The position numbers and the translations under genes were made by a program. Positions 8,165 through 16,696 of a stretch of 64,000 bases of DNA are shown here, piece after piece. Under the pieces are notes generated by a model. The model was not told the DNA's origin. It did no database searches and saw nothing but the letters and a program-made list of their open reading frames with translations. Source of the stretch: Solirubrobacteraceae bacterium (GTDB lineage: Bacteria > Actinomycetota > Thermoleophilia > Solirubrobacterales > Solirubrobacteraceae); assembly GCA_017882375.1 (NCBI GenBank), contig JADGPP010000002.1:35256-99255 (forward strand), given 5' to 3'. Positions within the stretch are counted from its first letter, which is position 1; every line of letters begins with the position of its first letter.

Positions 8165-8619
8165 GAGCCGCCCCGGTCGAGCTCTTCGCGCAGCAGCTTC
8201 AGCGCGTCGGTGTAGCCGTCGGGCCCGCGACCGGAGACCGTCGCGAAGCACAGATCGCCGATCACCGACGTCCGCCGCCAGGCCTCGCGGCTCTGCACGT
8301 CTGAGAGGTGGATCTCCAGCGCCGGCAGCGCGGCGATCTCCAGCGCGTCGCGGATCGCCCACGCGTAGTGCGTCCACGCGCCCGGGTTCAGCAGGATCGC
8401 GTCGGCCTCGTCGCGCAGCTCGTGCAGGCGCTCGACGAACGCACCCTCGTAGTTGCTCTGAAAGAAGCTCGTCCGCAGGCCGAGCTCGCCGGCCTCCGTC
8501 GCGATGCGCTGCTCCAGCTCGGCGAGCGTCAGCGTCCCGTACAGCGCCGGATCGCGCCGGCCGAGCTGGTCGAGGTTGACCCCGTGCATGACCGCGATGC
8601 GGTTTCGCGACTCAGTCAT
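8161..8619 (-). CDS. aroQ: Type II 3-dehydroquinate dehydratase
   Basis: A 152-residue dodecameric enzyme that dehydrates 3-dehydroquinate to 3-dehydroshikimate. Family blocks are all present: GVNLDQLGRRDPALYG with the catalytic Tyr and Arg, SFFQSNYEGAFVERLHE, LNPGAWTHYAWAIRDAL with the general-acid His, and EIHLSDVQSREAWRRTSV. Two positions differ from the textbook consensus (GPNLN and HLSN become GVNLD and HLSD). The start ATG overlaps aroKB by 4 nt and its stop overlaps the peptidase start. It sits in aroC-aroKB-aroQ, so the pathway role is secure. Confidence 0.93.
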   Translation of the reverse strand: MTESRNRIAVMHGVNLDQLGRRDPALYGTLTLAELEQRIATEAGELGLRTSFFQSNYEGAFVERLHELRDEADAILLNPGAWTHYAWAIRDALEIAALPALEIHLSDVQSREAWRRTSVIGDLCFATVSGRGPDGYTDALKLLREELDRGGS

Positions 8620-10229
8620 CGTGTTCGGCGGTCATCGCCTGCCAGCTCAAGGACGGCCGACCGCAGCTCGCCCGGCGCGATCTCGCAGCCGATCCGCGCG
8701 TCGCCCGGCTCGCCGACGAGCACGAACGGCAGCGACTCGCCGACGCGCTTCTTGTCGCGTGCGACGGCGCGCAGGACGTCCTCCACCTCGGCGCCGTCGA
8801 GCGTGACCGGCAGGTCGCGCTGGCGCAGCATCTCGCGGACCTGCTCGCGCAGCGCGTCGGCGCCGGAGAGGCGCAGCGTCGCCAGCAGGCCGAGCCCAAC
8901 GGCCTCGCCGTGGCGATAGCGCGCGTAGCCCGTCGCCGTCTCGATCGCGTGACCGACCGTGTGCCCGAGGTTCAGCACCTGCCGGCGCCCGGCGTCGCGT
9001 TCGTCGGCGGCGACCACCGCGAGCTTGGTGCGCGCACAGGCGAGGATCGTCTGCTCGTCGAGGTCGGCGCCCGCCGAGACGCGCTCCCACAGCGCCCCGC
9101 CGGCGATCAGCGCAGTCTTGAGCACCTCGACCCAGCCGGCGGCGAGCTCCCGCTCGGGCAGGCTCTGCAGCGTGTCGGGATCGACGAGCACGCCCGCCGG
9201 CTGGTGGTAGACGCCGACGTAGTTCTTCGCCTCGGGCAGATCCACGCCGGTCTTGCCGCCGTAGGCCGAGTCGACTTGGGCCAGCAGCGTCGTCGGGATG
9301 TGCACGATCGGCACGCCGCGCTGATAGGTCGCCGCACAGAAACCCGCGAGATCGCCGACGACGCCGCCGCCGAGCGCCACCACGTGGTCGCCGCGGTCGG
9401 CCTGTCGCGCCAGCAGCGCGCGCCAGACCGACTCCGCGACGGCGAGCGTCTTGTGCTGCTCGCCGGCCGGGATCGCGATCGTGCCCGCCAGCCCCTCCAG
9501 CTGGTCGCCGTACAACCGCCCGACGGTCTCGTCGGTCACGCAGAACGGCCGCGACACGGTGCGGTCCAGCGGCCACAGCTGGGCCGGCTCGCGCGCCCCC
9601 GCCGCGCGCAGCAGGCCGCGCCCGATCAGCACCGGGTACTCGCCCGCGGCGCTCTGCGCCCAGACCATGCGCATTCCCGGCGGGGCGGCGGCCAGCGCGC
9701 GCAGCACGTCGAGCACGTGCGTGGCGCCGCCGCGCACCAGCGGCGGCAGGAAGGCGTGGGCGTGACGCTCGTAGAGCTGGCGCCGCTCGGCGTGCAGCGC
9801 CAGGAAGGCCTCGCGGTCGCGCGCCAGCGGGCGGCCGAGCGCTCCCGGCGACGCCTCGGCAGGGCGCCCCACGCGCTCCCACGCCTGCTCGGCCTCGATG
9901 TCCAGCAGCACCACGACGTGCGGCTCGAGCGCCACGCGAACGCGCTCGGAGAGGATGCTGCCGCCTCCCAGTGCGATCACCGCGCCGGGCTCGGCGGCGT
10001 CGAGCAGCTCGCAGACGACCTGCTCCTCGGCGGCGCGGAAGGACGCCTCGCCGTGCAGCTCGAACTCCGTCGCAGGCGAATGCCCGAAGCGCTGCGCCAG
10101 CAGCTCGTCGCTGTCGAGCGCCGTGACGCCGAGCGCCTGCGCGAGCTCGGCGGCGACGGTCGACTTGCCCGCGCCCATGAACCCGATCAGCACGAGCGCC
10201 CGTCGCGGCGCGCCCGCTACGTCGGCCAT
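8616..10229 (-). CDS. aroKB: Bifunctional shikimate kinase / 3-dehydroquinate synthase
   Basis: A 537-residue fusion. The N-terminal shikimate kinase (about residues 10-175) has the P-loop GFMGAGKST, the shikimate-binding ALDSDELLAQRFG, the GGG loop VIALGGGSI and an arginine-rich lid (LGRPLARDREAF). The C-terminal 3-dehydroquinate synthase (about 180-530) has VVALGGGVVGDLAGF, the PTTLLAQVDSAYGGKTGVDL NAD/substrate loop and zinc ligands in VEVLKTAL (Glu), LNLGHTVGHAIE (His) and RHGEAVGLG (His). The two reactions are non-adjacent in the pathway but the fusion is a known actinobacterial arrangement. It overlaps aroC by 13 nt and aroQ by 4 nt. Confidence 0.95.
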   Translation of the reverse strand: MADVAGAPRRALVLIGFMGAGKSTVAAELAQALGVTALDSDELLAQRFGHSPATEFELHGEASFRAAEEQVVCELLDAAEPGAVIALGGGSILSERVRVALEPHVVVLLDIEAEQAWERVGRPAEASPGALGRPLARDREAFLALHAERRQLYERHAHAFLPPLVRGGATHVLDVLRALAAAPPGMRMVWAQSAAGEYPVLIGRGLLRAAGAREPAQLWPLDRTVSRPFCVTDETVGRLYGDQLEGLAGTIAIPAGEQHKTLAVAESVWRALLARQADRGDHVVALGGGVVGDLAGFCAATYQRGVPIVHIPTTLLAQVDSAYGGKTGVDLPEAKNYVGVYHQPAGVLVDPDTLQSLPERELAAGWVEVLKTALIAGGALWERVSAGADLDEQTILACARTKLAVVAADERDAGRRQVLNLGHTVGHAIETATGYARYRHGEAVGLGLLATLRLSGADALREQVREMLRQRDLPVTLDGAEVEDVLRAVARDKKRVGESLPFVLVGEPGDARIGCEIAPGELRSAVLELAGDDRRTR

Positions 10230-11383
10230 CCGATCCGCTCGCCGTAGGCGCCGACCGCCTGCAGCACGTCGTCGATGTGGTCGCCGCCGAACTTGCGCCG
10301 GTAGGCATCGGCGAGCACGAACGCGACCATCGCCTCGCCGACGACGCCCGCCGCGGGCACCGTGCAGGAGTCGGTGCGCTCGCGCAGCGCCTGCGCGGGC
10401 TCGTGGGTCTCGGTGTCGACCGAGCGCAGCGGCTTGGTCAGCGTCGGCAGCGGCTTCATCGCCCCGCGCACGATCAGCGGCAGGCCGTTGGTCATCCCGC
10501 CCTCCAGCCCTCCGGCGCGGTTGGTCTCGCGGTAGTAGCCGCGCTCTGTGGAGTAGTAGATCTCGTCGTGCGCCTGCGAACCGGGCAGACCGGCGACCGT
10601 GAAGGCATCGCCCAGCGATGCGCCCTTGACGGCCTGGATCGAGCAGATCGCCATCGCCAGGCGGCCGTCCATCCGCTCCTCCCAGGAGACGTGCGAGCCC
10701 AGTCCCGGCACCAGCCCGAACGCCTGCACCTCAAACACGCCGCCGAGCGACTCGTTGGCCTTGCGCAGGTCGTCGATCTCGCGCACCATCGCGCGCGTGG
10801 CATCGGCGTCCAGGCAGCGCACGGGCGAGCTGTCGGCCTCGGCGAAGTCCTCGAGCGTGAGCGCGCGCCCGGGCTCGGGAGCGTGCACGGAGGCGATCTG
10901 CACGACATGCGAGCGAACCTCCACGCCGAGTGCCCGCAGGAACGTCTTGCACAGCGCCCCTCCGGCGACGCGCGCGGCCGTCTCGCGCGCCGAGGCGCGC
11001 TCGAGGATGTTGCGCACGTCGCTGTGCTTGTACTTCTGCGTGCCCACGAGGTCGGCGTGGCCGGGGCGCGGAAGGTGGACCTCGGCCACCTCCTGGTCGA
11101 CCGGCCACGGGCTCATGCGCTCCTCCCAGTTGGCGTAGTCGCGGTTGGCGACCTGCAGGGCGATCGGGCCGCCCAGCGTGCGGCCGTGGCGGATGCCCGC
11201 GGTGACCTCGGCGGCGTCGCGCTCGATCTTCATCCGCCCGCCGCGACCGTGGCCGAGCTGGCGGCGGGCCATGTCGCGATTGAGATCCTCGGGCGTGATC
11301 GCCAGCCCCGCCGGCAATCCCTCGACGAGACACGTCAAGCCGGGGCCGTGCGACTCGCCGGCGGTTATCAGACGGAGCGTCAC
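10217..11383 (-). CDS. aroC: Chorismate synthase
   Basis: A 388-residue FMN-dependent enzyme that makes chorismate from 5-enolpyruvylshikimate 3-phosphate, the last shared step to the aromatic amino acids. Signatures are GESHGPGLTCLVEGLPAG at the N-terminus, RRQLGHGRGGRMKIERD, the GGALCKTFL-containing centre, NRAGGLEGGMTNGLPL and, near the C-terminus, TDSCTVPAAGVVGEAMVAF. It starts 30 nt after the last pil gene and overlaps aroKB by 13 nt, so it appears to be read from the pil operon promoter or one inside it. Confidence 0.96.
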   Translation of the reverse strand: MTLRLITAGESHGPGLTCLVEGLPAGLAITPEDLNRDMARRQLGHGRGGRMKIERDAAEVTAGIRHGRTLGGPIALQVANRDYANWEERMSPWPVDQEVAEVHLPRPGHADLVGTQKYKHSDVRNILERASARETAARVAGGALCKTFLRALGVEVRSHVVQIASVHAPEPGRALTLEDFAEADSSPVRCLDADATRAMVREIDDLRKANESLGGVFEVQAFGLVPGLGSHVSWEERMDGRLAMAICSIQAVKGASLGDAFTVAGLPGSQAHDEIYYSTERGYYRETNRAGGLEGGMTNGLPLIVRGAMKPLPTLTKPLRSVDTETHEPAQALRERTDSCTVPAAGVVGEAMVAFVLADAYRRKFGGDHIDDVLQAVGAYGERIGWPT

Positions 11384-11413
11384 GCTCCTAGCTTATTTGC
11401 TGGGCCGTCCGCC

Positions 11414-12460
11414 TCAGAGCGAGGCGCTCCACGCGGCCATGTGGGCGCGACCGATCAGAGATCGGCCGGCGAAGGCCCGGTGCTGGGCGAACACGAGCAC
11501 GCCCTTGTCGGCGGAGTAGCGCATGCCGGGCAGCGCGGACAGGCCGACGCTGCGAAGCAATTGCAGCCCGGCCTTCGATTCCGCGCGGAAGATCCGGCGC
11601 GCGGCCGACGCCGACGCCTTGCTCGCGTCGATGCTCACGACCTGCAGCTGGTAGACGACGGGGGTGCCTTCCGGCGGCACGTATTCGAGTTCCTCGAGCT
11701 GCCCTGCTTTGAGGTCGATCGTCTGGCACTGCGATGCGTTGGGCAGGCAGGCGGCGCTGCCGCGCAGGATCGCTTCGCCGACGAGCGTGAACGACGCGCT
11801 CTTGCCTCCGGCCGTCACGCCGCGGAAGACCACCAGCGGCTGTGCGGTCGATGGCAGCGGCTGCTGGCGCTTGAGGTGTTCATACGGCGTCAGCGTCGGG
11901 CTGGGCGACGGTGAGCCGGCCGGCACGGCGCCGAACAGCACCGCGACGCGGTAGACGGTCTGCTTCTTGGGCTTGCTCGGCGACGGTTTGCTTTCAGGCG
12001 TCGAGGTACCACCGCCCTGGGAGCCGGAGCTCGATTCCGAGCCCGCGCCGGGGGTCGTCGTGGAAGCGCCCGACGGGGAGGAGGAGGACGATCCCGAGCC
12101 TGCGCTCGTGCCGGCGCTCGCTTCAGAGGCTGTCGACGCGCTCGGCGCCTTGGCTCCGGGCAGCGGCGCAAAGGGGTTGCGCGACACGCCGGCGGCGCGA
12201 TGCGAGGACCCGCTGGTCGTCTCGGCCACCGGCTGACCGATGTCGGTCGGCGCCTGGGTGACGGCGATGCTCGAGGCCGAGACACCCGTCGACAGCGGCG
12301 ACACGGTCGAGGCGACCGGCGCCGGAGTCGAGGCCGAGCTACCACCGCCCAGGATCGCGTAGGCCAGCGCGCCGACGAGGGCGACGCCGAGCAGGACGAG
12401 GATCGGCAGGATGCGCCGGTCGAGCAGGTCGGCCTTCAGAGAGCCGAGAAAGTCGGTCAT
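11414..12460 (-). CDS. Pilus assembly protein in the pilP position (single membrane anchor, Ser/Gly-rich linker)
   Basis: 348 residues starting at an ATG that overlaps the pilO stop by 4 nt. There is a short cytoplasmic N-terminus, one membrane helix (about 19-38, ILPILVLLGVALVGALAYAI), then about 130 residues dominated by Ser, Ala, Thr, Gly and Pro, including KPSPSKPKKQTVYRVAVLFG at its end. A folded C-terminal domain (about 165-348) carries VVFRGVTAGGKSASFTLVGE and ends with SIDASKASASAARR and a short tail. Position after pilM-pilN-pilO and the anchor-plus-beta-domain layout suggest the PilP-like partner of the PilMNO complex, but direct sequence similarity to PilP is not obvious. A Cys pair (AACLPNASQC) may form a disulfide. 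Confidence 0.6.
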   Translation of the reverse strand: MTDFLGSLKADLLDRRILPILVLLGVALVGALAYAILGGGSSASTPAPVASTVSPLSTGVSASSIAVTQAPTDIGQPVAETTSGSSHRAAGVSRNPFAPLPGAKAPSASTASEASAGTSAGSGSSSSSPSGASTTTPGAGSESSSGSQGGGTSTPESKPSPSKPKKQTVYRVAVLFGAVPAGSPSPSPTLTPYEHLKRQQPLPSTAQPLVVFRGVTAGGKSASFTLVGEAILRGSAACLPNASQCQTIDLKAGQLEELEYVPPEGTPVVYQLQVVSIDASKASASAARRIFRAESKAGLQLLRSVGLSALPGMRYSADKGVLVFAQHRAFAGRSLIGRAHMAAWSASL

Positions 12461-13209
12461 GGGGTCACCCTGGCGATCGCGGGAGCGGCTGGGGAGCTGG
12501 TCGAGCCGGTGCCGGAGACGGGCGTCGTGGAGGCTCCCGTGGGAGACGCCGCGGTCGCGCCGCCGGTCAGGCTCTGCGTCGCGGGCAGCACGTACGCAGT
12601 CGCCGTGATCGTGCCCGTCAGGTGTTCGGTCGGCTTGGCGCCAACGGGGGTCGTGCTCGTCGACGGCGACAGCTTGGTGCTCTGGATCGTCAGCAGGCGC
12701 CCGCTGACCTGCAGGCCACCCGATGTGGTCCGGGTCGTGAAGCGGTTCATCTGCTGGAACAGGTGATAGAGGTCGTTGAAGCTGCCGTTGAACACGAACG
12801 TGAAGGGCATCTGCGTGAAGCCGGCGCTGGCGACGGCCGCCGCGGGGGCGTTCGCCGTCGAGCCCGACGTGCTCGCGGCGCCCGCGCCGGTTGAGATCGA
12901 GGTGAAGTCGACGTGCTTCTGGTTGGACGCCTGCGCGAGCTGGTAGATCAGCGAGGGAACTTCCTGGCCCGCCGGCACGGCTTTGCCGAGGCTCACGATC
13001 GACGCGTACGCCGAGGAGTAGCGCACCTGATCGGCGCGTGCGCTGGCGACCTGCCCCTCGGCGCTTGCCAGCAGCGCGTTGGCGGTGGCCACCTGCGCGT
13101 TGAGCGAGGAGGCCTGCTTGCGCTCGGGCGCGACCACGAGCAGGTACACGGCCGCGAGCATTGCAAGCGCCCCCAGTCCGATCAATACGAGACGGTCGCG
13201 ACTGGTCAT
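12457..13209 (-). CDS. pilO: Type IV pilus inner-membrane protein PilO
   Basis: 250 residues with one N-terminal membrane helix (LVLIGLGALAMLAAVYLLVV, about 6-25), a heptad-like stretch (LNAQVATANALLASAEGQVA) and a ferredoxin-like C-terminal domain with SFNDLYHLFQQMNRFTT and GLQVSGRLLTIQSTKL. The last 50 residues are Ser/Thr/Gly/Pro-rich. The ATG at 13209 overlaps pilN by 4 nt. An earlier in-frame start exists, but it lies inside pilN and encodes arginine-rich sequence. PilO heterodimerises with PilN in the alignment complex linking PilM to the envelope. Confidence 0.82.
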   Translation of the reverse strand: MTSRDRLVLIGLGALAMLAAVYLLVVAPERKQASSLNAQVATANALLASAEGQVASARADQVRYSSAYASIVSLGKAVPAGQEVPSLIYQLAQASNQKHVDFTSISTGAGAASTSGSTANAPAAAVASAGFTQMPFTFVFNGSFNDLYHLFQQMNRFTTRTTSGGLQVSGRLLTIQSTKLSPSTSTTPVGAKPTEHLTGTITATAYVLPATQSLTGGATAASPTGASTTPVSGTGSTSSPAAPAIARVTP

Positions 13210-13985
13210 CGCCCTGCTCCCTTCTGCGAGGTGAGCTTCGCCGTCGAGCTGATCGTCGATGAGCTCGGCAGCGGATCGAAGGTGATCTGCACGGTGAACG
13301 CGGGATCGTTGCTTTCGCACTTGCCTGCCGCGCTCGAGGCGGCGCCACCCCCGCCGGACTTGGTCGAGCTCTGCAGCGCAACGCCGCTGACGCCGTCGAT
13401 CAGGCGCAGGCGCTGGAGTGTCAGAGCCACCTCCTGCTGACTGGTCGCGCAACCGCTGAGAGTGAAAGTGGGAACGCTCCCCGGCGGCGTGGCCGAGGTG
13501 GCCGTGACACCGGCGGCGCCTGCTGCGGCCGAGGCCGCCGACGCCGCGGAGGAGGAGGATGAACCGCCGGAGGTCGACGGCGTGGACGCAGCGGAGGTGG
13601 ACGTCGGGCCGACCGTGCCGTCCAGCGACGCGATCGCGGCGTCACGCGGCAGCACGCGCCCGAGCTCGTGGAACGCATGCGCCCAGTCAAAGCGCGCGTC
13701 GACGAGATCCGACACGGCCTGCAGGCGCTGCTGGCGCAGCGCGGCGAAGCTCGTGTACGGCGCCAGCTGCGCGACCTCGGCCTGCGCGCTCTGAGCGCGC
13801 GCGGTCAGCGACGCGGCCTGCGCGCGGCGGCTGGAGACCTGATGGTGGGCGATGCCGTACAGCAGCGCGAGGATCGCCAGCCCGCCGAGGATCGCGAGCA
13901 CCGCGTAGGCGCCGCCACCGGAGCGACCCGCACCGGGCGTCGGGCCCGAACGGCTTTCCGACGGGATCAGGTTGACGGCCCTCAT
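13206..13985 (-). CDS. pilN: Type IV pilus assembly protein PilN
   Basis: 259 residues of the fimbrial-assembly (PilN) family. The N-terminus MRAVNLIPSESR is the classic short cytoplasmic peptide that inserts into PilM. A membrane helix follows (AVLAILGGLAILALLYGIAH, about 28-47), then a coiled segment (SLTARAQSAQAEVAQLAPYT) and a periplasm-type domain with WAHAFHELGRVLPRDAAIASLDG. A Ser/Ala-rich insert (about 125-165) interrupts the domain. It overlaps pilM and pilO by 4 nt on each side, so the stoichiometry is probably set by translational coupling. Confidence 0.88.
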   Translation of the reverse strand: MRAVNLIPSESRSGPTPGAGRSGGGAYAVLAILGGLAILALLYGIAHHQVSSRRAQAASLTARAQSAQAEVAQLAPYTSFAALRQQRLQAVSDLVDARFDWAHAFHELGRVLPRDAAIASLDGTVGPTSTSAASTPSTSGGSSSSSAASAASAAAGAAGVTATSATPPGSVPTFTLSGCATSQQEVALTLQRLRLIDGVSGVALQSSTKSGGGGAASSAAGKCESNDPAFTVQITFDPLPSSSTISSTAKLTSQKGAGR

Positions 13986-15271
13986 CGGGGCGCCTCCTCG
14001 CAGGCAAGCCCGGCGGCCACCGACAGGCGGTTGGTGGAGACCTTGCCGGCCAAGCCGGCGTCGGCCACGCCGACCGAGTCGCTGCGCACCTCGAAGCCCA
14101 GCGAGGCCTGCAGCGCCTCGGCGAAGCCGGGTAGGTCCAGCGCAGCGCCGCTGAGCACCACGTGGGAGACCTGGCCGCCTTCCTCTTGGGAACGGTAGAA
14201 GTCAAGTGAGTTGCGCACCTCGCCGGAGATCTCGCGGACGCCGTTCTCGAGCACGGCGCGCACGTCTGCGTCGGAGTCCGGCGTCGCCGGCTGCGACCCG
14301 GGCTCGCGCGCCTGTATGGCGGCGGCGATCGTCTCGGAGTAGCCCATCGCGATCTCGCGTGCTTCATGGTCCTCGGGGCTGAGCGCAACGTCAGGCTCAG
14401 CCGAGGCATCGGGCTGCGGCGACTCGCTGGCCGCCTCGGGCTTGGCGAGCGCGATCGTCGCGGGCTCGACGGCGGGCGCGGAGAGATCGACCCCGTTTAG
14501 CAACGTGCGCGCCTGTTCCACGGCAATGCCTCGACGCTCGGCGATCTCGCCGGCCATCGACTCCAGTCCGCCGCCGACGACGCGAGTGAAGCGACAGATC
14601 GTCCCGTCGGCGATCGCCAGGTTGGTGAGGCCGTCGACGTTCAGATAGAGCACCCGGCCCTCCTGGTCTTCGACGCGGTGATGCAGCGAGCGGATCAGGG
14701 CGAAGGCCGACAGATCGATGCCCTCGGGCGTGAGTCCGGCGCCGCGCAGCGCGGCGAGCAGCTTCTCGACCATGTCGCGCTGAGCGGCCACGAGCACGAC
14801 CCGCTGGCGCGGGCCCGCGGGAGTGTCGATGATTCCGAGGGGGTGAAAATCGAGCACGGCGCTGTTCAGCGGCATCGGCACCTGGTCCTGCGCCTGGAAG
14901 CGCACGACGGCCGCGAGCTCCTTGCGATCGGTCACCGGGGGCAGCTCGAGCGTGCGCATGACTGTCCGCTGGTTGGCGATGCCCACGCGGACGCGCTTGC
15001 CGAGCTGGTTCTCGGCGAACAGCTCGCGCAACGCCTCGCTGAGCGCGTCCTGATCGACGACCTCGCCCTCACGGACGACGTCGGAGCCGAGCGGCATGGC
15101 CGCGGCGCGTTCGGCGAGGATCGAGCCGTTGACGCGCGCCTTGACGGCGGCGATCAGACCCGGCTGGACGTCCAGGCCGACGACGTCTGCGCCGGGGCGC
15201 CCGCCGAGCTTCAGGTCAGCGAGCCGGCCGAGCTTCAAGTTGGGGATAGATGGCATCTTTACGGGGGTCAT
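13982..15271 (-). CDS. pilM: Type IV pilus assembly ATPase-fold protein PilM
   Basis: 429 residues with the actin/FtsA-like fold of PilM. Recognisable blocks are VVGLDVQPGLIAAVKAR (phosphate-1), the VRVGIANQRTVMRTLELPPV and ELAAVVRFQAQDQVPMPL segment specific to PilM, RQRVVLVAAQRDMVEKL, and GAALDLPGFAEALQASLG near the C-terminus. An insert rich in Glu, Pro, Ser and Ala (about 280-345) is longer than in Gram-negative homologs. The N-terminus carries two imperfect copies of NLKLGRLADLKLGG before the domain. It sits on the cytoplasmic face and binds PilN. It lies 75 nt after the prepilin peptidase. Confidence 0.9.
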   Translation of the reverse strand: MTPVKMPSIPNLKLGRLADLKLGGRPGADVVGLDVQPGLIAAVKARVNGSILAERAAAMPLGSDVVREGEVVDQDALSEALRELFAENQLGKRVRVGIANQRTVMRTLELPPVTDRKELAAVVRFQAQDQVPMPLNSAVLDFHPLGIIDTPAGPRQRVVLVAAQRDMVEKLLAALRGAGLTPEGIDLSAFALIRSLHHRVEDQEGRVLYLNVDGLTNLAIADGTICRFTRVVGGGLESMAGEIAERRGIAVEQARTLLNGVDLSAPAVEPATIALAKPEAASESPQPDASAEPDVALSPEDHEAREIAMGYSETIAAAIQAREPGSQPATPDSDADVRAVLENGVREISGEVRNSLDFYRSQEEGGQVSHVVLSGAALDLPGFAEALQASLGFEVRSDSVGVADAGLAGKVSTNRLSVAAGLACEEAPR

Positions 15272-15346
15272 GGTCTAGGGCGAGCGGGGCACTCGCAGGT
15301 CCCGTATCGGCGCGACGACCGGCGCGCTTTAGGGCTGCGTGCGCTG

Positions 15347-16099
15347 CTACAGGAAGTGGTTGACATAAAGGTCGATCAGCGGCTGACCGGCGAACACCCC
15401 GACGAGCGCTCCGAGCGCGAGGAACGGGCCGAACGGGACCGCCGTCTTGCGCCCTTGCGACGCGCCCTTCTCGGCGATGATCATCACGCCGACGAGCACG
15501 CCGGCGAGCAGCGCCACGAGGATCGCCGGTGCGACCGCGCGGCCGAGAAACAGGCCCATGACGCCGGCGAGCTTGACGTCGCCCATGCCCATCCCGCCGG
15601 GATAGGCCAGCGCGGCCAGCAGCAGCAGTCCGCCTGCGCCAGCTCCGGCGATCAGCCGTTCGGGCTCGCCGGCCGGATCGAGCGCCAGCCCGATCGCGAG
15701 AGCAAGCACCGCGCCGAGCGCGGTCAGTCGGTTGGGGATGATCCGGTGCTCGAGGTCGATCAGCGCAGCAGGGACCACGAGCAGGATCAGCGCGACGCTG
15801 AGAGCGACGCCGGACGCGGAGGTGTGCGCCAGCACGGCGCCGACGCACAGCGCTGCGGTGAGCACCTCGACGAGCGGGTAGCGCAGGGATATCGGCGCGG
15901 CACAGCTGCGACAGCGCCCGCGCAGCAGCAGCCACGAGAGGATCGGGATGTTGTCGTAGGGCTTCACCGGCGTGCCGCACTTCGGGCAATGCGAGGCCGG
16001 CGAGATCAGTGACTCGTGGCGCGGCAGCCTGTAGGAGACGACGTTCAAGAACGAGCCGACGATCGCGCCCAGTACGCCTGCGAAGGTGATGGCCTCCAT
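15347..16099 (-). CDS. pilD: Prepilin peptidase / N-methyltransferase
   Basis: Membrane aspartic protease that cleaves the pilin leader before Phe and N-methylates it. GSFLNVVSYRLPR is the N-terminal family signature. Two CxxC pairs form the zinc ribbon (CPKCGTPV, CRSCAAPIS). The catalytic Asp residues are in ALIDLEHRIIPN and GMGMGDVKLAG. About seven membrane helices are seen. The ATG at 16099 places the first helix at residue 5 as usual; a TTG at 16141 would add 14 residues. It is first in the run toward pilM, directly beyond the strong pilin terminator at 16180-16213, so it likely has its own promoter or depends on read-through. Confidence 0.93.
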   Translation of the reverse strand: MEAITFAGVLGAIVGSFLNVVSYRLPRHESLISPASHCPKCGTPVKPYDNIPILSWLLLRGRCRSCAAPISLRYPLVEVLTAALCVGAVLAHTSASGVALSVALILLVVPAALIDLEHRIIPNRLTALGAVLALAIGLALDPAGEPERLIAGAGAGGLLLLAALAYPGGMGMGDVKLAGVMGLFLGRAVAPAILVALLAGVLVGVMIIAEKGASQGRKTAVPFGPFLALGALVGVFAGQPLIDLYVNHFL

Positions 16100-16179
16100 G
16101 TGGTAATGATCGGCCGACGGGCCGGGAGGCTTGAGCCGCAACGCTCTCGCTAGCGTCAGAGCACGTCATCAAGGGCACG

Positions 16180-16213
16180 CGAAAGGGGGTGGCCATTTGG
16201 CCACCCCCTTTCG
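16180..16213 (-). terminator. Perfect 16-bp hairpin terminator after the pilin gene
   Basis: Left arm CGAAAGGGGGTGGCCA at 16180-16195, a 2-nt loop, and the exact complement at 16198-16213. The stem has no mismatch and ends in CTTTCG on the minus strand. It lies 46 nt beyond the pilin stop and 81 nt before the prepilin peptidase start. It separates abundant pilin mRNA from the rest of the pil operon, and would also act on plus-strand transcripts. Confidence 0.85.
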
Positions 16214-16258
16214 TCAGACCTACGCCGAGCCTGAACAGTCAGGCGGGCGGCTCTCTAC

Positions 16259-16696
16259 CTACCAGGAGCCGGTCGCACTGCAGCCGCCTTTTCCAAGCGG
16301 CGTGCAAGTGCGTTCGACGCTTCCAGCCGTGCTTTTGAGCGTGTAAACGGCGCCGGTGCCCTTTGCGGTGGATGAGACGGTGAAGCTTTCGCTCGTGACC
16401 GCCCCGAGCCCCGCAGTCGCGGTCGTCGTGTCGTTCAGTGTGGGCTCGATTTTCTTCAGTTCGGGAAGCGTAGCTTCCGCGAAGCTGCCGTTGTGTTCAC
16501 TTGCGAAGGCCTCAATCGTCGTCTGCAGGGTTCCCACCTGCGTCTTGGCGGCGGAGTCGTTGGCCTTGCTCGTCTGGCTGAGGAAGGCCGGGATGGCGAT
16601 CGCGGCGAGAATGCCGATGATCAGGATGACAACCAGAAGCTCGATAAGAGTGAAACCACCCTCATTGCTCAAGCGCTGGCGCAGTCGATATAGCAT
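16259..16696 (-). CDS. pilA: Major type IV pilin / pseudopilin
   Basis: 145-residue prepilin. The leader is 14 residues long and ends in Gly before FTLIELLVVILIIGILAAIA, the canonical class III signal with Glu at +5 of the mature chain; the cleavage and methylation enzyme is encoded next door. A helical spine continues to about residue 55, followed by a small globular domain. Two Cys near the C-terminus (RTCTPLGKGGC) bracket a nine-residue loop like the D-region disulfide of pilins. A strong AGGAGGA sits 7-8 nt before the ATG. It has its own terminator and a 233-nt structured leader, fitting a highly expressed monocistronic subunit gene. Confidence 0.95.
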   Translation of the reverse strand: MLYRLRQRLSNEGGFTLIELLVVILIIGILAAIAIPAFLSQTSKANDSAAKTQVGTLQTTIEAFASEHNGSFAEATLPELKKIEPTLNDTTTATAGLGAVTSESFTVSSTAKGTGAVYTLKSTAGSVERTCTPLGKGGCSATGSW

